A stretch of 64,000 bases of DNA, taken from contig CAWACP010000008.1 of assembly GCA_963780655.1 (NCBI GenBank), positions 15,865-79,864 of the forward strand. Direction: 5' to 3'. Numbering within the stretch: position 1 is the first letter of the stretch; the number at the start of each line of letters is the position of its first letter. Under the pieces are notes generated by a model, which was not told where the DNA came from, ran no database searches, and saw only the letters and a program-made list of their open reading frames with translations. The DNA comes from CAWACP01 sp963780655 (GTDB lineage: Bacteria > Acidobacteriota > Terriglobia > Bryobacterales > Bryobacteraceae). The position numbers were made by a program, and so were the translations under genes. Positions 35,634 through 44,296 of this stretch are shown here, one piece after another.

Positions 35634-36823
35634 GCAACTCACTGGCGATCGCCACCGTAACCGCGGCCCTGCGGGAAGTGCTGCAGCCCGTCGTTGCCAC
35701 CGCGGTTGCCGGGGCGACGGTCGGCTTCAGCCGGCCCGATGCGGGCTCGGGCACGCCGCCGGCGCCCCTGGTGAATGTATATCTCTACCAGGTGACGCCC
35801 AACGCGGCGTATCGAAACGACGACCTGCCGACGCGGGGCTCCGACGGAACGTTACTCAAGAGGCCGCAGGCCGCCTTCGATCTGCATTACCTGTTCACGT
35901 TTCACGGCGACGACAGCCTTCTGCAGCCGCAGTTGCTGCTGGGCGCGGTGGCCAGCACGCTGCACGCCCAGCCGCTGCTCGCGCCGGCGGCGATAGCCAA
36001 GGCGATGACCGATTTCGCTTCGCTCGGCGCGTCCGATCTTGCGAACCAACCGGAGCGCGTCAAATTCACGCCGATGTCGCTGAGTCTCGAAGAGTTCTCC
36101 AAGCTGTGGTCGGTATTCTTCCAAATCGAGTACACGCTGTCGGCGGCTTACCAGGCTTCGGTGGTGCTGATCGAGGCCGCCCAGCAGCCGGCGGCCGCGC
36201 TGCCGGTGGCGGCCGTTAATTTTTCCGCTGCGCCGTTCCGCGAGCCGCAGATCGACAGCATTACCTCGCAGTCGGGCCAGCCCATCGTTGCGGGCAGCAC
36301 GCTGGCGATTCAGGGGCGGCAGTTGCAAGGGCCCACCACCGTGGTCCTGATCGACGGCGAGGAGGTCGCGCCCACCGCAATAACCGATACGCAGATCACC
36401 GTACCGCTGCCCCCGGACATTCACGCCGGTGTGAGGGGTGTGGAGGTGATTCAGAAGGTTTCGATCGGAACGCCGCCGGCGCTTCATCGCGGCGTGTCAT
36501 CGAATGTCGCGGCGTTCGTGTTGCGGCCCACCATTACAGCCGCGACGGCCGCTGTGAAAGGGCTGGGCGTCACGACGGTCACGTTGACGCTCGCGCCGAA
36601 TATCGGCCCCGGACAGCGCGCGGTGCTTCTCCTGAATAACCGGACCGCCAACCCTCCGGCATCCTTCGTTTCCGAGCCGATGGTTCAGAAGACGGAATCG
36701 AACCAGGCGCAGATCGACATTGCCGGTGTGCCGACGGGCACATATCTCGCGCGTGTTCAGATTGACGGGGCCGAAAGCCCGGTCAGCGCCGACTTCTCGA
36801 CCCCCACGGTGGCCATGCCATGA
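35630..36823 (+). CDS. DUF4255 tail-cap/terminator protein with IPT and Ig-like domains
   Basis: A 397-aa protein. Residues about 1-190 are the DUF4255 domain (Pvc16-like): NSLAIATVTAALREVLQPVV, VNVYLYQVTPNAAYRNDDLP, FDLHYLFTFHGDD. In eCIS particles this protein caps the tube and sheath. Residues about 205-290 are an IPT/TIG domain (IDSITSQSGQPIVAGSTLAI), and 300-397 are a second Ig-like fold. The ATG overlaps the previous stop (ATGA). Confidence 0.92.
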   Translation: MSNSLAIATVTAALREVLQPVVATAVAGATVGFSRPDAGSGTPPAPLVNVYLYQVTPNAAYRNDDLPTRGSDGTLLKRPQAAFDLHYLFTFHGDDSLLQPQLLLGAVASTLHAQPLLAPAAIAKAMTDFASLGASDLANQPERVKFTPMSLSLEEFSKLWSVFFQIEYTLSAAYQASVVLIEAAQQPAAALPVAAVNFSAAPFREPQIDSITSQSGQPIVAGSTLAIQGRQLQGPTTVVLIDGEEVAPTAITDTQITVPLPPDIHAGVRGVEVIQKVSIGTPPALHRGVSSNVAAFVLRPTITAATAAVKGLGVTTVTLTLAPNIGPGQRAVLLLNNRTANPPASFVSEPMVQKTESNQAQIDIAGVPTGTYLARVQIDGAESPVSADFSTPTVAMP

Positions 36824-38727
36824 GCGCTCCCGCAACGGCGATGACCGACGGCCAGCGCCGGCTGATGGGGGCGGTGCGGGAAGTGCGCGAAGCCGTGGAA
36901 GCCTTCCTCGCGGGGCGCGAACGGGAGCCCGCTCCTGACGCCACGGCCGACGAAGCCGGCTCGGCGGAGCTGGACGCGGTGTGTGCCACGCTCGGTCTGA
37001 CCGCGTTCGAGCGCAACATCCTGCTGCTGTCGGCGGGCATCGAGCTCGATTCGAAACTGGCCCAGTTGTGCGCCTCGCGGCCGACGTTCAGCATGGCGAT
37101 GGCGGTGTTTCCAGACGCGCACTGGAGCGCACTCTCGCCGCTGCGCCCCCTGCGCTACTGGCGTCTGGTGGAGGTTTTGCCGGGCGATGCGCTCACCACG
37201 AGCCCGCTGCGCATCGACGAGCGCATCCTGCATTACCTCACGGGCGTGCAGTCCATCGACGAGCGGTTGCGCCCGCTGCTGCGGCGCGTCGCGGCGCCCG
37301 CCGAGCTTCCGCCCTCGCATCGGGCGATCGCCGAAGAAGCCGCGGCGGCGTGGCGCAGGACGGCGGAGTACGGCCTGCTGCCCGTCATCCAGTTATGCGG
37401 AGCGGATGGTCCGGCGCGGGCGGAGATCGCCGGGGCGGCGGCCGCCATGGCCGGGCTGGAACTGCGGTCGCTCGCGGCGAACAACGCCCCGCAGACCCCG
37501 GCCGAGATCGATCTCTTCGTGCGGCTCTGGGACCGTGAAGCGGCGCTGAGCGGGAGCGCGCTGCTGATCGAATGCGGCGACATGGATCACGCGGAGGGTC
37601 CCGCCGCAGGCGCGGTGGCGGCGTTAATGGAATCGGTCCGCAGCCCGCTGTTCATCTCGGCGCGCGGAGCGCGGCCGGCCGGTTCGCGGACCACGAAGTT
37701 GCTGGACGTCCATTCGCTCACGTCCGATGAGCAGGCGGAAATCTGGCGGGGCGCACTGGCGGCGTTTCCCGCGGCGAATGGGGCGGTCCGGAAACTGGGA
37801 TGTCAGTTCAGCCTCAGCCCCGCCGCAATTCGTTCCGTGGCCGGCGCGCTCTGGCCCGAATCCGATGCCGGGCTCGACCGGCTGTGGGATGCCTGCCGCA
37901 TGCACGCGCGCCCGCGTCTGGAGGCTCTGGCGCAGCGCGTGGAGCCCGCGGCCGCCTGGGAAGACATCGTGCTGCCCGCGAAACAAATGGAGACGCTGCG
38001 GCAAATCGCCATTCAGGTTCGCCACCGCGCCACCGTGTATCAGAGCTGGGGATTCGCGACGAAAGGATCGCGCGGCCTGGGAATCAGCGCGATGTTCGCG
38101 GGGCCGAGCGGGGCCGGGAAGACCATGGCCGCCGAGGTGCTTGCCAACGATCTCCGTCTCGACCTGTATCGCATCGACCTGAGCCAGGTGGTGAGCAAGT
38201 ACATCGGAGAAACCGAGAAGAACCTTCGCCGAGTCTTCGATGCCGCCGAGGCGGGCGCGGCCATTCTGTTGTTCGACGAGGCCGACGCGCTGTTCGGCAA
38301 ACGCAGCGAAGTGAAGGACAGCCACGATCGGTACGCCAATATCGAAGTCAGCTATCTGCTGCAGCGCATGGAAGCGTATCGCGGTCTGGCGATCCTCACC
38401 ACCAACCGGAAGAGCGCCCTCGATCAGGCTTTTCTGCGGCGAATTCGCTTCGTGGTGGAGTTTCCGTTTCCGGAGGCGGCCGAGCGGGCGGAGATCTGGA
38501 GGCGCGTTTTTCCGGCGGCGACTCCCGTGGAGGGCTTGCGCCCGGACCGGCTGGCGCGGCTGAATGCGACCGGCGGGCACATCCGCAACATCGCCGTGGG
38601 AGCGGCGTTTCTGGCGGCGGAGGAAGATCAGCCGGTACGCATGGAGCACCTGCTGCGCGCGGCGCGAAGCGAATTCGCCAAGCAGGAGCGTCCGCTCACC
38701 GATGCGGAGGTGGCCGGATGGGTGTGA
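36820..38727 (+). CDS. eCIS AAA+ ATPase (Pvc15-like)
   Basis: A 635-aa protein. The N-terminal 400 residues are helical, Ala/Arg-rich and less conserved. The AAA+ module has Walker A GPSGAGKTMAAEVLA (about residue 428), Walker B AILLFDEADALFGKRSEVKD (about 485), an arginine finger region in FLRRIRFVVEFPFP, and a C-terminal lid domain. Pvc15-type ATPases are essential in eCIS clusters and are thought to load cargo or handle assembly; they differ from the ClpV recycler of T6SS. It overlaps DUF4255 by 4 bp and the next gene by 10 bp. Confidence 0.95.
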   Translation: MSAPATAMTDGQRRLMGAVREVREAVEAFLAGREREPAPDATADEAGSAELDAVCATLGLTAFERNILLLSAGIELDSKLAQLCASRPTFSMAMAVFPDAHWSALSPLRPLRYWRLVEVLPGDALTTSPLRIDERILHYLTGVQSIDERLRPLLRRVAAPAELPPSHRAIAEEAAAAWRRTAEYGLLPVIQLCGADGPARAEIAGAAAAMAGLELRSLAANNAPQTPAEIDLFVRLWDREAALSGSALLIECGDMDHAEGPAAGAVAALMESVRSPLFISARGARPAGSRTTKLLDVHSLTSDEQAEIWRGALAAFPAANGAVRKLGCQFSLSPAAIRSVAGALWPESDAGLDRLWDACRMHARPRLEALAQRVEPAAAWEDIVLPAKQMETLRQIAIQVRHRATVYQSWGFATKGSRGLGISAMFAGPSGAGKTMAAEVLANDLRLDLYRIDLSQVVSKYIGETEKNLRRVFDAAEAGAAILLFDEADALFGKRSEVKDSHDRYANIEVSYLLQRMEAYRGLAILTTNRKSALDQAFLRRIRFVVEFPFPEAAERAEIWRRVFPAATPVEGLRPDRLARLNATGGHIRNIAVGAAFLAAEEDQPVRMEHLLRAARSEFAKQERPLTDAEVAGWV

Positions 38728-38930
38728 CCAAGCCGGGCATCCAGGTCCGGATCGGCGAACTGGTGCTCGACGGATTCCCGGCGGACGAACGGTTCCGGAT
38801 CGCCGACGACATCAAACGCGAGGTGGCGCGCGTGATTCGAGAGCAGGGCATTGCGCCCGCCGGAGCGATCCGGAGGCAGGTGACGGACGCCGTACAGGGC
38901 GGGTTGAAGGGAAGGCGCGGGAGGAAATGA
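38718..38930 (+). CDS. 70-aa eCIS-associated small protein
   Basis: The product begins MGVTKPGIQVRIGELVLDGF, then PADERFRIADDIKREVARVI, and ends with a basic tail. A beta hairpin plus a long helix is likely. The start is inside the 3' end of the ATPase gene (10-bp overlap) and the stop overlaps the next ATG (ATGA), so it is tightly coupled to its neighbours. Short proteins with the RIGxLVLDGF pattern occur in other eCIS clusters (recollection, not searched). Function unknown. Confidence 0.7.
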   Translation: MGVTKPGIQVRIGELVLDGFPADERFRIADDIKREVARVIREQGIAPAGAIRRQVTDAVQGGLKGRRGRK

Positions 38931-40204
38931 GGGCGCACGCACGGACATCCTCGGGACCCCTGCGGACTCCGCCGATCGTTCGCGAAGCGCTGCGCTCGCC
39001 TGGACGGCCGCTCGATAACCGGACGCGCGTGCTGATGGAGTCGCGATTCGGGCACGATTTCGGCAACGTACGCGTGCACGCGGATGCGCTGGCCGCCGAA
39101 TCGGCGCGAGCGGTGAATGCCAGGGCGTACGCCGTCGGCAGCCACGTCGTGTTCAACACGCCGGAGATTGGTTTGGGTTCGCTCGCCCACGAACTGGCGC
39201 ACGTGGTGCAGCAGCGAGACGTTGCTGGGACTCCGGACCGGATCCCGATGGGCAGTCGCGACGATGCGGCGGAGCGCGAAGCGGAACAGGTGGGCCGCGG
39301 CCGGACGGGTGCCCCGGCGGTTCGGGAGGGGGCGTGCCTGCGCAGGCAGCCTCAGGGTGACGAAGAAAAGAAGGACCCGCCGCCCATCCTTCATAAAGGC
39401 GACTGGGTGTTCGATCCCAAACTCGAGACGCCCCTCGGCGGAGGGTCGCTGGAGGATGTGAACAAAGGGCTCCACTATTTCGACAAGGGCGGCGGCGGGA
39501 ACACGAAATGCCCGACGGGCTGGCGGATGCGCTATGAAGGCCTGTGCTGTCCCGGTTTCACGGTGGATGTGGATCGCTGTTGTCCCGTGAATCGCATGAC
39601 GGCGATGGGCGTTTGCTGCGGGACGGATGAATATGCCGATGGAACTCGCTGCGTGAAGTATCAGCCCATAACGCCGACAATGCCCGGCCTGCCCGGGAAA
39701 GGCATCGGCACGCCAGCCGAGCCGCCGCTCTCGCGCCGCGATCTGCCCCCGCGAACGCCCTCGCTCGGGCTCGGGCCATCGCAGCCGCTGACGGTGAGCA
39801 TGGATATCTATTTCAAACAGAACATGCCCGCCGGCGTGGTGAGCGATGGGAAGGCATTGCGGGACAGCCTGACGCCTTCGGGCGGCATGTCTCTGGACGG
39901 GCTGGTCACCTGGCTGAAGACAGGCCCGCAGTTTTCGGTGCAACTGACAGGCAAGGCTTCGATCGAGGGTCCGCCGGCGCACAACCGCGAGCTGGGCGAG
40001 TACCGTGCGCGGTCGGTGGCGAACGCCCTTGCACAAGCCGGCGTTGGCGACCGCACCGCCGACCCGCCTGGACTGACGGCGGCATGCCCCGCGCTCGAGG
40101 ACGGGATTCACAACTGCGGAGACGCGAGCGCTTCGAAGAAGCTCGACGAAAAGGACCGGCAGGTCCGGGCGACGCTGTTCATCATGCCGGGGAGATCGAG
40201 ATGA
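38927..40204 (+). CDS. DUF4157 protein with Cys-rich middle and OmpA-like C-terminus
   Basis: A 425-aa protein and the first of four DUF4157 (eCIS core) proteins. Residues about 15-110 carry LRSPGRPLDNRTRVLMESRF, GHDFGNVRVHADALAAESAR and the HExxH motif in HELAHVVQQ. A Cys-rich stretch (about 188-245; CPTGWRMRYEGLCCPG, CCPVNRM, GVCCGTDEYADGTRC) with 9 cysteines follows. The end (about 285-420) resembles an OmpA-like peptidoglycan-binding fold with NRELGEYRARSVANALAQAG. DUF4157 domains are common on eCIS cargo and accessory proteins. It may anchor cargo or particle to the cell wall; this is inference. Confidence 0.82.
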   Translation: MRAHARTSSGPLRTPPIVREALRSPGRPLDNRTRVLMESRFGHDFGNVRVHADALAAESARAVNARAYAVGSHVVFNTPEIGLGSLAHELAHVVQQRDVAGTPDRIPMGSRDDAAEREAEQVGRGRTGAPAVREGACLRRQPQGDEEKKDPPPILHKGDWVFDPKLETPLGGGSLEDVNKGLHYFDKGGGGNTKCPTGWRMRYEGLCCPGFTVDVDRCCPVNRMTAMGVCCGTDEYADGTRCVKYQPITPTMPGLPGKGIGTPAEPPLSRRDLPPRTPSLGLGPSQPLTVSMDIYFKQNMPAGVVSDGKALRDSLTPSGGMSLDGLVTWLKTGPQFSVQLTGKASIEGPPAHNRELGEYRARSVANALAQAGVGDRTADPPGLTAACPALEDGIHNCGDASASKKLDEKDRQVRATLFIMPGRSR

Positions 40205-41784
40205 GCGCCGAACGGCGGATGACCACGAGATCGGCCAGGGAGCCGGCGGTAGCGCCGCCCGTCGTACATCAGGTGCTGCGGTCGCCCGGCCAGCCGCTGG
40301 ATGCGTCCACGCGGGCGTTCATGGAACCACGGTTCGGCCATGACTTCGGGCAGGTGCAGGTGCATGCGCAGACCGGCACTGACATGAACATCGTGCCGGC
40401 GAGCGACAGGAGCGAAATGGAAGCCGCGCGGCTTTCCGATTCGCTCGTGCGCCGTCCAGCGGGTCCGTCGTCGTTCGACTTCAGCCGGATCCGCATTCAT
40501 GCCGACGGCGCGGCAGGGGAATCCGCAAGAGCCATCGGCGCTCTGGCCTACACCGCCGGGCGTCACATCGTCTTCGGCGAGGGCCAGTATCGGCCGGGCG
40601 TCGATGCCGGCCGCCGCCTGCTGGCCCATGAGCTGGTGCACACGGTTCAGCAGAGCGCGGGCGGCGGCGTGGTGCAGAGGCAGGATGCGAAAGGCGACGC
40701 GCCGGTCACGGCCCGCGCCATTTTCCCTTATCCGGAGAAGAGCCGGCTGCTGGTGAATCTGCTGCTGAGCGACATGAACCTGGACATGATCGCCGGGTAC
40801 ATGAAGGGAGATCCGGATTCCGCGACGGCGCTGGGTATCCTGCGGGCCGCCGAGGGAAAGATTGCGACGGTAAAGACGGCGACCGACGACCTGTTCGAGG
40901 CTGTCGTTCCCAGCGTGACGCTGGCGGCGCAGGGAAATGCTTCCGCGCAAACCGTCAAAGACGCGACTCTGCGGCTCAGCCGGCAAGCGGATGGAACGTT
41001 TCAATTCGCCATCGCGGGGGATGCCGGCGCCGGGTCGAAGGAATTGTTGTCGATCGGCAACATTACGGCGAAGAAGGAGGGCGGCGGGTTCCGTCTGTCG
41101 GTTCCCAACGCGCCAATGGGAGCGTCGGCCCGGATCGCGCCCGGCTCCAAACCGGGCCAGGTGGAAGTGGTGGGCGACGTGTCGGTCCTCCACATCAGTG
41201 CGCTCCAGTTGACGCAGCTTCCCGACGCCCCTCCCGGCAGCGAGACGGAAAAGAAGGTGGTCGAGGAGGTGAGCAAAGCGGCGAAATCACAGCGGCGCGA
41301 ACGCCGGCAGCAGGCCACTGCGGGCGTCGGCGTGCAGGCGGCAGCGGGAGTGGACCCGGTGTTCATGGCTGCGTGGAGCATCGGTTTCACGCCATCGGTG
41401 AAGGTCGGCGATCTGGTGCAGATCCCGTTGCGCGTACGCGTGGACTACGCGCCCGACAAATCCATCGTCGGAGGAGTGTCCAGCGGCGTGGGCGTCAACA
41501 TCCCGTCGAAGGTTCCGGTGAATCTGCGGGTGGATGCCGGCTGGGCGGCAGGAGCGATCAGAGGGGTCCCGGCGGCGGGCGGCGGGAAAGGTGCGTATGA
41601 GCCCGCGACCGGTCCGACGTTCGGAGCGGGCGTGGGGATAGCACTGGGAAAGACGGTCCGGGTGGAAGTGGACTACCAGCACCTGCAGAATCTTGTCCAG
41701 AGCGGCCCGCCGAATCGTGCAGGTGCTCGAACAGGCGGTCCCAATGCCGATACGGTCGTTGCGGGCGTGGGGGTGGCCTTCTGA
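40201..41784 (+). CDS. DUF4157 protein with a duplicated motif and beta-barrel-like C-terminus
   Basis: A 527-aa protein. The DUF4157 region is unusual: EPRFGHDFGQVQVHAQTGTD is followed by about 30 residues and a second entry, FDFSRIRIHADGAAGESARA, before the HExxH in HELVHTVQQ (about residue 142). The C-terminal 150 residues alternate hydrophobic strands (GVGVQAAAGVDPVFMAAWSI, KVPVNLRVDAGWAAG, VRVEVDYQHLQNL) and end in VAGVGVAF with a terminal phenylalanine, as in outer-membrane beta-barrels. No signal peptide is visible, consistent with delivery by the particle rather than Sec export. Whether it is a pore-forming cargo is inference. Confidence 0.75.
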   Translation: MSAERRMTTRSAREPAVAPPVVHQVLRSPGQPLDASTRAFMEPRFGHDFGQVQVHAQTGTDMNIVPASDRSEMEAARLSDSLVRRPAGPSSFDFSRIRIHADGAAGESARAIGALAYTAGRHIVFGEGQYRPGVDAGRRLLAHELVHTVQQSAGGGVVQRQDAKGDAPVTARAIFPYPEKSRLLVNLLLSDMNLDMIAGYMKGDPDSATALGILRAAEGKIATVKTATDDLFEAVVPSVTLAAQGNASAQTVKDATLRLSRQADGTFQFAIAGDAGAGSKELLSIGNITAKKEGGGFRLSVPNAPMGASARIAPGSKPGQVEVVGDVSVLHISALQLTQLPDAPPGSETEKKVVEEVSKAAKSQRRERRQQATAGVGVQAAAGVDPVFMAAWSIGFTPSVKVGDLVQIPLRVRVDYAPDKSIVGGVSSGVGVNIPSKVPVNLRVDAGWAAGAIRGVPAAGGGKGAYEPATGPTFGAGVGIALGKTVRVEVDYQHLQNLVQSGPPNRAGARTGGPNADTVVAGVGVAF

Positions 41785-43787
41785 TGAACGCCGAGCGGCA
41801 GATCGCACTGAAGCCGGCCGCGCACGGGGGAAGCGTTGCGATGCTGCAGCGCAAGTGCGCCTGCGGCGGGTCGGCTGGGCACGAGGGCGAGTGCGAGGAA
41901 TGCAAAAAGAAGGCAAGCTTGCAGCGGCGAGCGGCCGGCGGCGGCAGGACGCCAGGCGCCGCGCCGCCGATCGTGCATGATGTGCTGCGGTCGCCGGGGC
42001 AGCCGCTGGATGCGGCCACCCGCGCGTTCATGGAGCCGCGCTTCGGGCACGACTTCGGGAAGGTGCGGGTGCATGCGGACGCGCGAGCGGCGGAATCCGC
42101 GCGGGCGGTGAACGCTCTGGCCTTCACGGTGGGCCATGACGTTGTATTCGGCGCGGGGCAATATCGAGCCGGTACGAGCGGTGGGCGGAAGCTGATCGCT
42201 CATGAGCTGTCGCACGTCATCCAACAGGGCGGCCGGGCGGATTCGCCGCTTCGAATCGACGAATCGGGAGAGGCCGACGCCGACCGAGCGGCCGCGGACA
42301 TCGCCGCAGGCCGCCGCGTAGGTCCCATCGCGCGCGTGAGCGATTCGTCGGTGCAGCGCGACGACCTGGAAGACGCGTATAAATATGTCCAGAGCCACAG
42401 CGGCGGCGATCCATTTCCGAGGGGCGGGGGAGCTGGGCAGCAGCAATCGGCGGGATCGGACGACCAGTTCTACGCGGGGCTGGTGCGGAGCGGCGTGTCG
42501 CTCGAGAAGTCCGTGGAGCAGACGCACTGGTCATCGCCCGACGAGCGGCAACGATTCATCCAGGGCTATCTGCGCTACACAAAGGCGCACGGGCTCGAGA
42601 AGGAATACGCGGCAGCGATCGCGGCATATCCGCCCGGCGGAGCGCAGGCGGCTCGACCTGCAGCCACGTTCCAGGCGCAACCCGCGCGGCGCACGGCAAC
42701 GTTCACCCCCGGCGCTCCTTCGGTGGCTGCCTATGCTCCGGTACACGCATCGGGAACCCACGCGCCTCGTGAAAAATCTTCCGAAGATGTGGAAGCGATG
42801 TACCGGAGGGCGGGACTTGTGGAAGCGGCGAATGCCGTCCGGAAATGCCGGGATGGCGATTGCTCGCATCTGCTGACGGAGGCGGAGGCTTACCAGGCTT
42901 ACCGCACCGGCCGAGTGACCGCGGGACTGGGCGATCCTCCCGCGAGCGAGGGAAAGACGGCGGGAGCAGGAGTCGTGGCGGCGGGAGCCGTTGCTGTAGC
43001 GCCGGCAACCGAAACCGCAGGCGGAGCCGCCGCGAAGACCGCGCTGGAACGGGCCACTGCCCGATGGTTCACCGAGCGAGGGATAGCGGGCGCGGCAGAA
43101 TCGATCGGGACGGGCGTGGTTGAAGAAGGAGCTGCCACGGCCGCGGCGCCAGCCGGCGCTGCTGCCGGCACCGTGGCCATCCCGATCGCGGTGGGCGTCG
43201 TCCTGGTGCTGGCGACGATCGACCTTATCGGCTACACGAGCTTCCAGTCGGCCCTGCAACGGCAAGGTTATGTCATTCTGCCGAATCCGCTCCAGGTATG
43301 TATTGCCGGCTGTCATCAGCCGGCCGCGCCGACGTACCGGCCCATGGATCTGGAACTCCCGCCGCCGCCGGGTCCCATCACTCAGGCCGACCTGGACAAA
43401 CTGCGGCCGTGGCTGGAGCAGGACCCGACGGAAGCAAGCAGACGGAGGCCCGCGCCAACGCCGCAGACCACGCCACAGCCTGTGCCGCAGCAGCCGGCGC
43501 CCCCGCAGCCGAAGAGCCGAAGGTGCACCGACGCCGAGGTGGATCGGCTCCACGATGAGGTAAAGAAAGAGTGCGATAAGGTCCGCGGATGCAGCATGCA
43601 AACCGATACGTGCGCAACTGCTACGGCGAAAGTGGCGGCGTACAACGGGTGCATTCCAGTGCGGGTGAACCTGCAAAAGAAGTGTTTCCAGAAGGGCGAT
43701 CCGGGATACGAAGGGCACATGCAGCAGATCGCGCAGCTCTACGCCGGCCTGCGCGAATGCGAGGCGGTGGTGAAAGCGAAATGCTGA
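41784..43787 (+). CDS. DUF4157 cargo protein with Ntox16-like Cys-rich C-terminal toxin domain
   Basis: A 667-aa protein. The N-terminus (KCACGGSAGHEGECEECKKK) is a zinc-ribbon-like CxC...CxxC segment. DUF4157 follows, with EPRFGHDFGKVRVHADARAA and HELSHVIQQ. The middle is low complexity with a hydrophobic segment (GTVAIPIAVGVVLVLATIDL, about 465-484) that could insert in a membrane. The last 90 residues (CTDAEVDRLHDEVKKECDKV, CSMQTDTC, then NGCIPVRVNLQKKCFQKGDP and a final Cys) match the spacing of the Ntox16 polymorphic-toxin family as I know it. The 3' end overlaps a likely immunity gene by 7 bp. Effector assignment is strong by architecture, unproven by activity. Confidence 0.8.
   Translation: MNAERQIALKPAAHGGSVAMLQRKCACGGSAGHEGECEECKKKASLQRRAAGGGRTPGAAPPIVHDVLRSPGQPLDAATRAFMEPRFGHDFGKVRVHADARAAESARAVNALAFTVGHDVVFGAGQYRAGTSGGRKLIAHELSHVIQQGGRADSPLRIDESGEADADRAAADIAAGRRVGPIARVSDSSVQRDDLEDAYKYVQSHSGGDPFPRGGGAGQQQSAGSDDQFYAGLVRSGVSLEKSVEQTHWSSPDERQRFIQGYLRYTKAHGLEKEYAAAIAAYPPGGAQAARPAATFQAQPARRTATFTPGAPSVAAYAPVHASGTHAPREKSSEDVEAMYRRAGLVEAANAVRKCRDGDCSHLLTEAEAYQAYRTGRVTAGLGDPPASEGKTAGAGVVAAGAVAVAPATETAGGAAAKTALERATARWFTERGIAGAAESIGTGVVEEGAATAAAPAGAAAGTVAIPIAVGVVLVLATIDLIGYTSFQSALQRQGYVILPNPLQVCIAGCHQPAAPTYRPMDLELPPPPGPITQADLDKLRPWLEQDPTEASRRRPAPTPQTTPQPVPQQPAPPQPKSRRCTDAEVDRLHDEVKKECDKVRGCSMQTDTCATATAKVAAYNGCIPVRVNLQKKCFQKGDPGYEGHMQQIAQLYAGLRECEAVVKAKC
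41830..42165 (+). repeat. Shared 5' module of two DUF4157 genes, copy 1
   Basis: About 335 bp nearly identical at the nucleotide level to 44335-44669, including runs with no mismatch over 60 bp. It encodes the CxC...CxxC segment and the DUF4157 domain. Beyond it the two genes share no sequence. Confidence 0.88.
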
Positions 43788-44296
43788 CAGGTCTGAAAAT
43801 GGCGCATTCGGCGGAGGAGGTCAAAACGAAGATAGCGAACGCGTTCGCGGAGGCGCCTTATCCCGGCGACGGCAACCTGGTGAGCGGCCAGGATCCCGAG
43901 TGCCGCGAAATCGCTCGCGCCTTTGCGGGGAAGCGCTGGAGCGAGGTCGGGGCGGAGATGGTCGGCGCGTATTCGCAGGCGCTGCCGCTTTTCACTCCCG
44001 AAGCGTTTCGTTATTACCTTGGCGCTTACATGATGGCAGCCATCGATGCGAGCGAGGAAGCCGCGAAGGATTTCGTGGTGTTCAATCTGATCCCGCCTCG
44101 GCGGACTACAGGATGGAGGGCCGATTTTTTCCGGACGCGGGCAGGGCAGTTCAACGTCGCCGAGAGGCAGGCGATCGGGTCGTTTCTGGAGCTGATGAGA
44201 GAGCGGCGGCTTGCGGATTGGCGAGGCGCCGGCGCCGAGCCGCCGGAGAGCGGGATCGGCGGGGCTATCGAGTATTGGGGATCGAATGAGCGTTGA
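43781..44296 (+). CDS. Probable immunity protein (DUF6714-like) for the preceding toxin
   Basis: A 171-aa soluble protein. It starts LKMAHSAEEVKTKIANAFAE and has FAGKRWSEVGAEMVGAYSQA, LPLFTPEAFRYYLGAYMMAA and FNVAERQAIGSFLELMRERR. This pattern matches the DUF6714 family often found next to toxin genes (recalled, not searched). The ATG lies within the last codons of the toxin gene, the tight coupling expected of an effector/immunity pair. An eCIS that targets non-kin cells would still need protection of the producer. Confidence 0.68.
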   Translation: MLTGLKMAHSAEEVKTKIANAFAEAPYPGDGNLVSGQDPECREIARAFAGKRWSEVGAEMVGAYSQALPLFTPEAFRYYLGAYMMAAIDASEEAAKDFVVFNLIPPRRTTGWRADFFRTRAGQFNVAERQAIGSFLELMRERRLADWRGAGAEPPESGIGGAIEYWGSNER

